NCBI GenBank assembly: GCA_007693435.1
Contig: REDO01000131.1
Coordinates: forward strand, 1 to 64,000
Reading direction: 5' to 3'
From: Salinarimonadaceae bacterium
Lineage (GTDB): Bacteria > Pseudomonadota > Alphaproteobacteria > Rhizobiales > Beijerinckiaceae
Length of the DNA: 64,000 nucleotides
This document shows, one piece after another, positions 1 to 8,893 of this stretch. Each line of letters opens with the position of its first letter. Within the stretch, counting starts at the first letter, position 1. Position numbers and translations under genes: made by a program. Under the pieces are notes generated by a model that was not told the DNA's origin, made no database searches, and saw only the letters and a list, made by a program, of their open reading frames with translations.

Positions 1-447
1 ACGCAGATGAGCTGGGCCGACGCCCAGCCCGCGCTCACCACCGGCGCCGTCGACGGGCAGGAGAACCCGCTGACGATCTACCGGGTGCTCAACATGCACG
101 AGCTCGGCCAGACCTACGTCACCCAATGGCGCTACCTTGCCGATCCGCTGATCTTCGCGGTGAACCGGGATGTCTGGAACTCGTTCACGGCCGAGGACCA
201 GGAGATCGTGCGTCAGGCCGCCGTGGAAGCCGGCGCGCATGGCGTCGAGGTCGCCCGCACGGGTCTGATGGACGATGACACGAGCCTTGTCGACGAGATC
301 CGCGGCTTCGGCGTCGAGGTGACCACGCTGACGGACGAAGAGCGTCAGGCCTTCGTCGATGCGACGCGTCCGGTCTACGAGGCGTGGCGCGACCGCATCG
401 GCGCGGACTTCGTCCGTCTCGCCGAAGAGTCCATCGCCAACCGCTGA
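1..447 (+). CDS. dctP: TRAP transporter solute-binding protein, DctP family (C-terminal part, truncated by window edge)
   Basis: Protein MSWADAQPALTTGAVDGQENPLT...ADPLIFAVNRDVWNS matches the DctP-family C-terminal half; directly followed by DctQ and DctM genes. Confidence 0.85.
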   Translation, partial: TQMSWADAQPALTTGAVDGQENPLTIYRVLNMHELGQTYVTQWRYLADPLIFAVNRDVWNSFTAEDQEIVRQAAVEAGAHGVEVARTGLMDDDTSLVDEIRGFGVEVTTLTDEERQAFVDATRPVYEAWRDRIGADFVRLAEESIANR

Positions 448-555
448 TCGGACCCGTAACGGCCTCCAGAACGCCGCGCCCTTCTCGAAAGGGGAAGGGC
501 GCGGCGCTCCCGAATTGCTTGCCCCCGACATGCCGCCTCAGGGAGTCTCCGCAAG

Positions 556-1095
556 ATGAGCGATGAACGCGTCCCGGCCCAACCTCTGCACGGCAATGAC
601 ACGGGAGCCGACCATGTCGTGGTTCCCGTGAAGATCGAGGAGGCGCTCGGCGCCGCCGCGATGGCCGCGATCTGTCTGATCTCCTTCGGCAACGTCGTGG
701 CGCGCTATCTGACGAACATATCCTTCGCCTTCACCGAAGAGTTCTCGGTCTTCCTGCTCGCGTTCATGACCTTCGTCGGCGCTTCGGCGGCCTTCGCGAC
801 GAACGAGCATATCCGTATCACCTTTCTCGTCGAGCGCCTGAACCCGACATGGCGCTTCGTGTGCGAAATGATCGCCCTTCTCGCGACGACCGCCATGTTC
901 TCGCTGATCGTCTATTACGGCGGGCGGGTCACCTACGACGAATGGTACTGGCGCGAGACCTCGCCGGGTCTCGGCAATCCGGTCTGGATCTACACGATCT
1001 GGCTTCCCCTTCTGTCGGTCGCGATCATCCTGCGCGTGCTGGGACGCGCATGGGCGAAGTCGATCCGTCCGCGCCTGCGCGCCAGTCGCGGCTGA
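556..1095 (+). CDS. dctQ: TRAP transporter small permease, DctQ family
   Basis: 179 aa, hydrophobic, SFAFTEEFSVFLLAFMTFVGASAAF motif, located between dctP and dctM. Confidence 0.88.
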   Translation: MSDERVPAQPLHGNDTGADHVVVPVKIEEALGAAAMAAICLISFGNVVARYLTNISFAFTEEFSVFLLAFMTFVGASAAFATNEHIRITFLVERLNPTWRFVCEMIALLATTAMFSLIVYYGGRVTYDEWYWRETSPGLGNPVWIYTIWLPLLSVAIILRVLGRAWAKSIRPRLRASRG

Positions 1096-1105
1096 GGAGG
1101 CGGGA

Positions 1106-2407
1106 ATGATCGACGCCAACCTCGCCCTGCTCGTATCCTTCCTCGCGCTGATGCTGATCGGAACGCCTATCGCCGTCTCGCTAGGCCTCGCCGCCGCCAT
1201 CGGCATCGTCATCGGCCTCGACGTCGTGTCGCTCGGAATGATCGGCACCAACACCTATAACGGCATCGCGAAATATCCGCTGATCGCCATCCCGCTCTTC
1301 ATTCTGACCGGCATGATGTTCGATCGCTCCGGCGTCGCGGCCCGGCTCGTCGGCTTCGCGCAGGCCTGCATCGGGCCGCGCAAGGGCGGGCTGGGTCTCG
1401 TCGCCATCCTCGTGTGCATGATCATGGGCGGCATGTCGGGCTCCGGCCCCGCCGACGCCGCAGCCGTCGCGACTGTGATGCTGCCCTCGATGGTCAAGGC
1501 CGGCTATCCGCGCGCCTTCACGGCGAGCGTCATCGCGGCCTCCGCCTCGACGGCGATCCTCATTCCGCCTTCGATCGCGCTCATCGTCTACGCCGTGCTC
1601 GTGCCGGGCACGGACCTGCGCGCGCTCTTCGCCGCCGGGATGATACCCGGCCTCCTCGTCGGCCTCTCGATCGCCATCCCGACCCTGATCCTCTCGCGCA
1701 AATTCGGCTTCGGCGCGCAGGAATCGCCGGACCGGCCGCCTTTCTGGCCGAGTCTCTGGCGCGCGTTCCCGGGCCTGATGGCGCCGGTGATCATCCTCGG
1801 CGGCCTGCGCAGCGGCCTGTTCACGCCGACCGAAACGGCTGTCGTCGCGGTGTTCTACGGCCTGTTCGTCGGAACCGTGCTCTACCGCACGATGGGCCTG
1901 CGCGACATCTACGAGACGCTCGTCGACAGCGCCAAGATCTCGGGTGTCCTCATGCTCATCATCGCGCTCGCCGGACTCTTCGCCTGGGCCGGCTCAACGA
2001 TGGGGGCGTTTCGCGCGACGACGCAGGCTCTGCTCGCGGTCAGCGAGAATCCCTGGATCATCCTGGCGCTCATCATGGCCGTGCTCCTGCTCGCCGGCAT
2101 GCTGCTCGACGGCGTATCGATCTATCTGATCACGCTGCCGCTGCTCGTGCCGATCGCGCAGGCCTTTGAATGGTCCTTCGTATGGTTCGGCGTGGTCATG
2201 GCCATGAACATCGCCATCGGACAGGTCTCGCCGCCCATTGCGGTCAACCTCATGGTGACGGCGAAGATCGCCGGGATACCCATCGAGAGCACGTTCCGAT
2301 GGGTGCTCTGGCTGCTCGCCTCGATGGCGGTCGCGATGGGCCTCGTCATCGCCTTCCCCGAAATCGCGCTCTGGCTTCCCCGGACGCTCGGTTACCGCAT
2401 CACGTAA
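1106..2407 (+). CDS. dctM: TRAP transporter large permease, DctM family
   Basis: 433 aa multi-spanning protein with MMGGMSGSGPADAAAVATVMLPSM and TPTETAVVAVFYGL motifs. Confidence 0.93.
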   Translation: MIDANLALLVSFLALMLIGTPIAVSLGLAAAIGIVIGLDVVSLGMIGTNTYNGIAKYPLIAIPLFILTGMMFDRSGVAARLVGFAQACIGPRKGGLGLVAILVCMIMGGMSGSGPADAAAVATVMLPSMVKAGYPRAFTASVIAASASTAILIPPSIALIVYAVLVPGTDLRALFAAGMIPGLLVGLSIAIPTLILSRKFGFGAQESPDRPPFWPSLWRAFPGLMAPVIILGGLRSGLFTPTETAVVAVFYGLFVGTVLYRTMGLRDIYETLVDSAKISGVLMLIIALAGLFAWAGSTMGAFRATTQALLAVSENPWIILALIMAVLLLAGMLLDGVSIYLITLPLLVPIAQAFEWSFVWFGVVMAMNIAIGQVSPPIAVNLMVTAKIAGIPIESTFRWVLWLLASMAVAMGLVIAFPEIALWLPRTLGYRIT

Positions 2408-2421
2408 GAAAGGCATCAGGC

Positions 2422-4161
2422 ATGACCGTCGCGGATCGCGCGAACGAAATGACGGGCGGCGAGGCGCTGGCCCGGATGCTGGAGGTCCACGGGGCCGGGC
2501 CGATCTTCGGCATGGGCGGCTTCCAGCTCCTGCCGTTCTACGACGCCGCGCGGCGTCTGGGCCTGCGCCACATGCTTATCAACGACGAGCGCTGCGGGGC
2601 CTTCGCCGCCGACGCCTACGCCAAGGTGAGCGGCCGGGTCGGGCTTTGCGACGCGACTCTCGGGCCGGGCGCGACAAACCTGGTCACGGGGCTCGTCGAG
2701 GCGCTGAACGCGGGCAGCCCCCTTGTCGCGATCGTAGGCGACACCCACCGCGCCCATTCGTGGAAGAACATGACGCAGGAATCCCAACAGGCCGACATCC
2801 TGCGCCCCGCATGCAAGGAGGTGCTGCGCGTCGAGCGCATCGAGCGCATCCCCGAACTCGTGCGCCGCGCCTTCACGGTGGCGACGACGGGGCGGCCGGG
2901 ACCGGTCGTGCTCATCGTGCCGGAAGACGTATGCCACGACCAGCACCCGTTCGACGCCGCCGAATTCGACGCCGATCCGCGCTACGAGGCTGCGCCCGCG
3001 ATCCGCGCGCGGCCCGACGCCGACGACCTCGCCCGCGCCGCCGCGCTTCTGGCGAAAGCCGAGCGCCCGCTCATCCTCGCCGGCGGCGGCGTGCATATCT
3101 CGCAAGCCGCGGAGGCGTTGCAGGCCTTCGCGGAGGCCGCGCGCATCCCCGTGGCGCATACGCTGAGCGGGAAGGGCGCCATCGCCTGCTCCTCGCCTCT
3201 CTCGGCCGGCCTCTTCGGGCGCTACGACCGCATCGCCAACGGCATGATCGCGGACAGCGATTGCCTGCTCGTGATCGGCTGCAAGCTCGGCGAGATCGCG
3301 ACGAAGCGCTATACGGTGCCCGAGCCCGGCAAGACGCTCATCCATCTGGATATCGTGGCCGAGGAGATCGGCCGCACCTACCGCCCGACCGTGCCGCTCT
3401 GGGGCGACGTGCGGGCCGGAATCGCCGATCTGGCGGGGGCGCTGAAGGCGCTCGGGCCGGCGCCGGCCGCGCGCGAGGCGTGGTGCGCGCAGGTTCCCGA
3501 ACGCATGGCCGCGTGGCGCGAAACCGCGCGCGAGCGGCTCGAGAGCGAGGAGGTTCCCGTCTCGATGGGCCGCCTTATGGGCGAACTGAACAAGATCCTC
3601 GCCGACGACGCGATCCTCATCGCCGATGGCGGGTTCGCGGCCCATTGGGGCGGATTGCTCTACGATTCGAAACGCGCAGGTCGCGGCTTCACGCCCGATC
3701 GCGGCTTCGCCTCCATCGGCTACGGCGTGCCCGGCGCCATCGGCGCCTGCCTCGCCGCGCCGGATCGCGACGTGGTGGCGATCACCGGCGACGGCGGCTT
3801 CAACATGACGCTCGGCGAGATCGAGACGGCGCGGCGCATGGGGCTCTCGCCGACGATCATCGTCGTCAACAACGCGGCCTCCGGCTACGTCAAGGCGTTG
3901 CAGCACCTGATGTACGGGGAGGGGGCCTACCAGTCGAGCGATCTCGCGGAGACGAATTTCGCCAACGCCGCCGAGGCGTTGGGTTGCCGCGGCATCCGCG
4001 TCGAGGAGCCGGGCGCGCTCGCCGACGCGATCCGCGCGGCGCTCGCGGAGAATGGCCGCCCGACGATCCTCGACGTCGTGGTGACCCGCGATCCGGGCAA
4101 GATGCTGCCCGCCGCCGACAGCCGAGCGGTGAAGATCAAGAAGGGTGATCGTGTCGCCTGA
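2422..4161 (+). CDS. Thiamine pyrophosphate-dependent enzyme, acetolactate synthase-like
   Basis: ATG at 2422 (MTVADRANEMTGGEALARMLEVHG); TPP-binding GDGGFNMTLGEIETARRMGLSPTIIVVNN motif; the ORF track extends it upstream spuriously. Confidence 0.9.
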   Translation: MTVADRANEMTGGEALARMLEVHGAGPIFGMGGFQLLPFYDAARRLGLRHMLINDERCGAFAADAYAKVSGRVGLCDATLGPGATNLVTGLVEALNAGSPLVAIVGDTHRAHSWKNMTQESQQADILRPACKEVLRVERIERIPELVRRAFTVATTGRPGPVVLIVPEDVCHDQHPFDAAEFDADPRYEAAPAIRARPDADDLARAAALLAKAERPLILAGGGVHISQAAEALQAFAEAARIPVAHTLSGKGAIACSSPLSAGLFGRYDRIANGMIADSDCLLVIGCKLGEIATKRYTVPEPGKTLIHLDIVAEEIGRTYRPTVPLWGDVRAGIADLAGALKALGPAPAAREAWCAQVPERMAAWRETARERLESEEVPVSMGRLMGELNKILADDAILIADGGFAAHWGGLLYDSKRAGRGFTPDRGFASIGYGVPGAIGACLAAPDRDVVAITGDGGFNMTLGEIETARRMGLSPTIIVVNNAASGYVKALQHLMYGEGAYQSSDLAETNFANAAEALGCRGIRVEEPGALADAIRAALAENGRPTILDVVVTRDPGKMLPAADSRAVKIKKGDRVA

Positions 4162-4948
4162 TCGAGAACCGTTCCTGGCCGACAGCGTCACCCGGCTCGG
4201 CCCCGAAATCGCCGGGTCCGTGCTGGTGACGGGCTCGCACGGGGGCGTCTACGCGGCGTGGCTGGCGCGAAAATCGGGCGCGCGCGCGGCGATCTTCAAC
4301 GACGCCGGGATCGGCCTCGACCGGGCGGGGATCGGCGGGCTCGACTGGCTCGACGCGCATGCGATGGCGGCTGCGGCCGTCGCCGCCGACAGCGCGGATA
4401 TCGGCGACGCGCGGGCGATGCTGGCGCTAGGGCGCATTTCGCACGTCAATGCGCGCGCGTTGGCGCTCGGCGTCGCGCCGGGCATGGCCTGCATCGAGGC
4501 GGCGAAGCTCCTCGAAGGCGCGGCGACGCCGCGCGGCGAGATCACGCCTGTCGCCGAATCGCGGCGGGTTCTGTCGCCGGAGGGCGCGGCGCGGCGCATC
4601 GTGCTTATCGATTCCGCCTCGCTCGTCCTGCCCGAAGACGCCGGCCAGATCGTCGTCACGGGCTCGCACGGGGCCTTGTTCGGCGGCGATCCGATGAACG
4701 CGCTCAAGATCGACGCCGCGCTCGCGCTGTTCAACGATGCTGGCGGCGGCGTCGGCGTCACGCGTCTGCCGGCGCTGCAAGCGCGCGGGATCGCCGCCGC
4801 GACGGTCGCCGCGATGAGCGCGCGCATCGGCGACGCCGCCTCAACCTACGACGATGGCGTGATCTCGGCCGCGAACGAGGCGGCCGTCGCGCTGGGCGCG
4901 CGCATCGGTATGAAGGCGCGCGAATTCGTCAATCTGCTGCGGGTTTGA
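4145..4948 (+). CDS. Uncharacterised protein with two tandem TGSHG/FNDAG domains
   Basis: GTG start overlaps the end of the TPP-enzyme gene by up to 17 bp; two internal ~100-aa copies align with each other. Confidence 0.8.
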   Translation: MIVSPDREPFLADSVTRLGPEIAGSVLVTGSHGGVYAAWLARKSGARAAIFNDAGIGLDRAGIGGLDWLDAHAMAAAAVAADSADIGDARAMLALGRISHVNARALALGVAPGMACIEAAKLLEGAATPRGEITPVAESRRVLSPEGAARRIVLIDSASLVLPEDAGQIVVTGSHGALFGGDPMNALKIDAALALFNDAGGGVGVTRLPALQARGIAAATVAAMSARIGDAASTYDDGVISAANEAAVALGARIGMKAREFVNLLRV

Positions 4949-5065
4949 TTGTCGCAAATTTGCAACACGGTTGGCGCTCGCGATTTCGTCATCCCTCCCT
5001 GCGCCAAAATGGTCATGATTGCAGCGCGAAGCTCCTTGCAGGTTACTTTTCGTCAGAAGGATAAA

Positions 5066-5773
5066 ATGTCCCGATCCACTCCCTCACTCATCTCCCGTCG
5101 CGTCTTTCTCGCGGGAATGCCGCTCACGCTCACGGCCTGCGTTTCCGCCGGCCGGGTTCCCGAGCCCGTCGCCGCGACGAGTTTCGTCGATCCCTTCTAC
5201 GTCTCGATGTACAGCGCGTTGCCCGATGAGCGCTTTCCGGTTCCCGCCATCGACGTGTCGCAGGTCGATCCGGCCCTCCTGCGTCAGGAAGTCCTGTTCG
5301 CTGGCCCCGAAGGACCGGGCGAGCTCGTCGTAGATCCCGCGCGCCGTTTCCTTTTTCTCGTTCGCGAGAACGGCCGGGCTTTGCGATACGGCGTCGGCGT
5401 CGGCAAGGAAGGCTTCGATTATCAGGGCGATGCGATCATCGCGCGCAAGGCCGAGTGGCCGCGCTGGACGCCGACCCAGGCGATGGTGCGCCGCGAGCCG
5501 GAGCGCTACGGCCCTGTCGCCGGCGGCGTGCCCGGTGGGCTGGACAACCCGCTCGGCGCCCGGGCGCTCTACCTGTACAAGAACGGCCGCGACACGCTCT
5601 ACCGCATTCACGGCACCAACGAACCGTGGTCGATCGGCGAGTCGCTCTCAAGCGGCTGCATCCGCCTGTTCAATCAGGACATCATCGATTTGCACCGCCG
5701 CGTACCGACGGGCACGCGGGTCACGGTCCTCACCCACGGGGCCTCCGATCGTACGGCGCAGACGCTGGTCTGA
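5066..5773 (+). CDS. L,D-transpeptidase (YkuD domain), lipoprotein-like signal
   Basis: ATG at 5066 after GTCAGAAGGATAAA; signal with LTACV; catalytic HGTNEPWSIGESLSSGCIRL motif. Confidence 0.9.
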   Translation: MSRSTPSLISRRVFLAGMPLTLTACVSAGRVPEPVAATSFVDPFYVSMYSALPDERFPVPAIDVSQVDPALLRQEVLFAGPEGPGELVVDPARRFLFLVRENGRALRYGVGVGKEGFDYQGDAIIARKAEWPRWTPTQAMVRREPERYGPVAGGVPGGLDNPLGARALYLYKNGRDTLYRIHGTNEPWSIGESLSSGCIRLFNQDIIDLHRRVPTGTRVTVLTHGASDRTAQTLV

Positions 5774-5786
5774 CGATCGCAACTGG

Positions 5787-5808
5787 GCCCGGCGTAACTG
5801 CGCCGGGC
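5787..5808. terminator. Perfect 8-bp-stem hairpin between convergent genes
   Basis: GCCCGGCG-TAACTG-CGCCGGGC; no strong T tract. Confidence 0.45.
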
Positions 5809-5812
5809 GATC

Positions 5813-6316
5813 TCACGCCGTGGCGAGGGAACTTCTGGCTATGGCGGCCGGGATAGGCGCGACGCGCGAGCGTCCTCCATCCAGCCGCGAGACGTGCACG
5901 ACGTCGCCGGCGCGCGTGCCGCGCGACCAGCGCGCAAGCGCGTTCGCGAACCATTCCCGCAAGCCGCGCGAGCGACGCGCCAGCCGACCGACGGGAAAGC
6001 CCTCCATGCTCGCCACGAAGGCGAACCGATCGACGGCGTCGATCCAGCCTTCGAGGGGAAGATCGCCCGCTTCGAGACAGATGAGCCATTCGCGTCGCGC
6101 AACACGGGCGCCCGTGCTCCACGGATCGGCGCCGTCATGCGCGACGACATATTCCGCGCCGGTGGCGTCGGCGATGCTGGCGCTGTCCGGATCGTGCTTC
6201 TCGACGATCACAACCGCGTCGGCCACGACGCCCTGCGCGACGCCCGCGACGAGGGCCGAGAGGGTCACGGCCAGCGATTCCGGGCCGTTGCGGGAGAGGA
6301 TCAGTGCGCTCAACAT
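5813..6316 (-). CDS. Glycosyltransferase family 2-like protein (short)
   Basis: MLSALILSRNGPESLAVTLSALVAGVAQGVVADAVVIVE resembles a GT2 N-terminus; coding on minus strand. Confidence 0.6.
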   Translation of the reverse strand: MLSALILSRNGPESLAVTLSALVAGVAQGVVADAVVIVEKHDPDSASIADATGAEYVVAHDGADPWSTGARVARREWLICLEAGDLPLEGWIDAVDRFAFVASMEGFPVGRLARRSRGLREWFANALARWSRGTRAGDVVHVSRLDGGRSRVAPIPAAIARSSLATA

Positions 6317-6434
6317 CTCGTTGACTATATGACGCTACGTCCGGTTTGTCTTGTGTTGCAGCGCAAAAAGTCGAAACGGCGCGCTCAGGAACGATCCCCA
6401 AGCGCGCCTTCGCCGTTCCCCGCCGGCTTTTTCG

Positions 6435-6464
6435 TCAGCCAGCCTTGTCTCAGCCAGCCTTGTC
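6435..6464. repeat. Perfect 15-bp tandem duplication of the hppD 3' end
   Basis: TCAGCCAGCCTTGTC x2 (minus strand GACAAGGCTGGCTGA x2, encoding DKAG-stop twice in frame). Confidence 0.9.
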
Positions 6465-7568
6465 CTTGAGGACGCCGCGGCGGATCTGGTCTTCTTCGAT
6501 CGACTCGAACAGGGCCTTGAAATTGCCCTCTCCGAAGCCTTCGTCGCCCTTGCGCTGGATGAACTCGAAGAAGATCGGCCCGATCATGGTCTTCGAGAAA
6601 CGCTGGAGCAGGCATTTGGTGTAGCCGCCCTCGACCACGCCCTCGCCGTCGATGAGGATGCCGTTCTTGCGCAGTCGCTCGAGCGGCTCCTGATGGTTGG
6701 GCAAGCGCTTCTCGATGCGCGAATAGTATATTTCATTGGGCGCGGGCATGAAGTCGACGCCGTTCTCGATGAGCGTTTCGATGGAGGCGTACAGATCGGT
6801 CGAGCCGAGCGCGACGTGCTGGATGCCCTCGCCCTTGTACTCCTCCAGATATTCCTGGATCTGCCCCGACTCGCCCGCATCCTCGTTGATCGGGATGCGG
6901 ATTTTGTTGTCGGGGCTCGTCATGGCGCGCGAATGCAGGCCCGTCAGCTTGCCCTCGATATCGAAGTAGCGGATCTGCCGGAAGTTGAAGAGGCGGACGT
7001 AGAATTCCGCCCATTCGTTCATGCGGCCGCGATGCACGTTGTGCGTCAGATGGTCGATATAATGCAGCCCGACGCCTGGCGGATGCGGGTCGCGTTCGCC
7101 GAGCCATTCGAAATCGACGTCGTAGATCGAGCCCTTCTCGCCGTAGCGGTCGACGAGATAGATCTGCAATCCGCCGATGCCCTCGATCGCGGGAATGTTC
7201 AGTTCCATCGGCCCGACCTGCGTGCGCGCCGGCTTCGCGCCGAGTTTCAGCGCGCGCTCGTATGCGTGTTTCGCATCGACGACGCGAAACGCCATGGCCG
7301 GAGCGGAAGGGCCGTGTTCGGCGGCGAATTTCGCCGCGAAGCTCTCCGGCTCAGCGTTGAGGATGAAGTTGATGTCGCCCTGCCGATAGAGCGTGACGTT
7401 CTTCGAGCGGTGCCGCGCGACGGGCGAAAAGCCCATGCGCTTGAACTTCGCGTCGAGATCGGCGGGATCGGGATGACAGAACTCGACGAATTCGAACCCG
7501 TCCGTTCCCATCGGGTTGTCTTCGCTGATCTCGGGCGGCGGGGCGTCGTGGGGAAAGGGTCCCATCAT
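6450..7568 (-). CDS. hppD: 4-hydroxyphenylpyruvate dioxygenase
   Basis: 372 aa; [29 protein letters not shown] and [38 protein letters not shown] motifs. Confidence 0.97.
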   Translation of the reverse strand: MMGPFPHDAPPPEISEDNPMGTDGFEFVEFCHPDPADLDAKFKRMGFSPVARHRSKNVTLYRQGDINFILNAEPESFAAKFAAEHGPSAPAMAFRVVDAKHAYERALKLGAKPARTQVGPMELNIPAIEGIGGLQIYLVDRYGEKGSIYDVDFEWLGERDPHPPGVGLHYIDHLTHNVHRGRMNEWAEFYVRLFNFRQIRYFDIEGKLTGLHSRAMTSPDNKIRIPINEDAGESGQIQEYLEEYKGEGIQHVALGSTDLYASIETLIENGVDFMPAPNEIYYSRIEKRLPNHQEPLERLRKNGILIDGEGVVEGGYTKCLLQRFSKTMIGPIFFEFIQRKGDEGFGEGNFKALFESIEEDQIRRGVLKDKAG

Positions 7569-7597
7569 ATCCTCCTGCGGGTTGTTTCGGACGCGGC

Positions 7598-8224
7598 CTA
7601 AGCCGCGTCCGGCTGGGTTTCGGGGGCGGCCGTGACGAAGGCCGGATGAGCCGCGCAGGCCGCCGCCACGGCGCGGATTCTCGGATAGGCGTCGAGCGGA
7701 ATGTCGAAGCGCTTCGCGTTGTAGACCTGCGGCGCGATATAGATGTCCGCCATGGTCGGCTCCGCGCCGAAGGCGAAGGGGGCGGGCGCGATCATCGCCT
7801 CAACCGCATTGAAGCCCTCGAGGACCCAGTGGGCGTACCAGGCGCTCTTCGCCTCCTCGGAGACGCCTAGAGAACCTGTGAGATATTTCAGCACCGCGAG
7901 GTTGTTCAGCGGATGCACGTCGCAGCCGATCACCGCGCTGACGGCGCGGATCGCGGCGCGGCTTTTCGCGTCGCCCGGCAGGAGGGGAGGTTCGGGATGG
8001 GTTTCCTCGAGATATTCGAGGATCGCCGGGGATTGCGCGATGGCGAATCCGTCCGTTTCGAGAAGCGGCACGCGCCCTTGCGGATTGAGCGCGCGATAGG
8101 CCGGCGCCGTCTGCTCGCCCTTCAGGAGGTTCACGTAAGTCCGCTCGCAGGCGATCCCCTTCAACGCGAGCGCGATGCGCACGCGATAGGCGGCCGTGGA
8201 GCGAAAGTAGCCGTGTAGCCTCAC
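7598..8224 (-). CDS. maiA: Maleylacetoacetate isomerase
   Basis: [24 protein letters not shown]...[26 protein letters not shown]; 4-bp overlap with the upstream MarR gene. Confidence 0.93.
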   Translation of the reverse strand: MRLHGYFRSTAAYRVRIALALKGIACERTYVNLLKGEQTAPAYRALNPQGRVPLLETDGFAIAQSPAILEYLEETHPEPPLLPGDAKSRAAIRAVSAVIGCDVHPLNNLAVLKYLTGSLGVSEEAKSAWYAHWVLEGFNAVEAMIAPAPFAFGAEPTMADIYIAPQVYNAKRFDIPLDAYPRIRAVAAACAAHPAFVTAAPETQPDAA

Positions 8225-8712
8225 GCCTCTATCTCCATGTCGGGCGCGAGGCTGCGAGCCTGCGCGTCGAGTTTGTCAATCATCGCAAGGAAGAGCCGCC
8301 GCTCCTGCGGATCGAGCGCCGTCATCAGCCGCGCCTCGAAGGCGAGCGCCTCGGGAACGATCGAGTCGTAGATCCGGCGGCCCGCATCCGTGAGCCTCAG
8401 GTGCTCCTCGCGCATGTCGTGCGCGTTAGGCTCCTTGCGCAGGAGCCCGCGCGCGACGAGCGCCGAGACGGCGCGCGAGACGGTTGATTTATGCATCATG
8501 CCATGGCTGGCGATGTCGCGGGCGGTCGCGACGGGGGACTGGCCCAGCGTCGCGATCACGCGCCATTGCGGGATCGTGAGCTCGAACCTCTCCGCATATA
8601 TGCGCGCGAGCGCGTTCGACGTGCGCGCTGAAAGCGCGACCAGCCGGTAGGGCAGGAAGCGTTCGAGAGTAAGCGCTGGCGCGCTGCTGCTTGCGGGTGT
8701 CGGGGCGTCCAT
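8221..8712 (-). CDS. MarR family transcriptional regulator of the tyrosine-degradation operon
   Basis: Winged-HTH with SRAVSALVARGLLRKEPNAHDMREEHLRLTDAGR; start taken as MDAPTP at 8712. Confidence 0.88.
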   Translation of the reverse strand: MDAPTPASSSAPALTLERFLPYRLVALSARTSNALARIYAERFELTIPQWRVIATLGQSPVATARDIASHGMMHKSTVSRAVSALVARGLLRKEPNAHDMREEHLRLTDAGRRIYDSIVPEALAFEARLMTALDPQERRLFLAMIDKLDAQARSLAPDMEIEA

Positions 8713-8726
8713 GATCTCGCAACGAT

Positions 8727-8746
8727 TTGGTTGACTGTGCAACCAA
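8727..8746. promoter_or_regulatory. Palindromic candidate operator of the MarR regulator
   Basis: TTGGTTG-ACTGTG-CAACCAA, perfect 7-bp arms, 15 bp upstream of the MarR start; extra CAACCAA half-site near 8772. Confidence 0.7.
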
Positions 8747-8893
8747 GTTGCCACAGGATCAGTCTCACGCGCAACCAATTTATACGCCGGCCTCAGCCGG
8801 CCATACCATCGCGATCAGGGTGGAGACATGGGTGAAGCGGCGTACGCGTCCCCGCCGGAACGCGGCGGAGACGCGACTTCGGCAGGCCCGCGC

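Noticed and set aside
2416-4191. 591-aa minus-strand ORF
   Set aside because: Antisense shadow of the TPP-enzyme gene.
4954-4963. GCAAATTTGC palindrome after the duplicated-domain gene
   Set aside because: Only 10 bp, and expected occasionally by chance; kept out of the findings.
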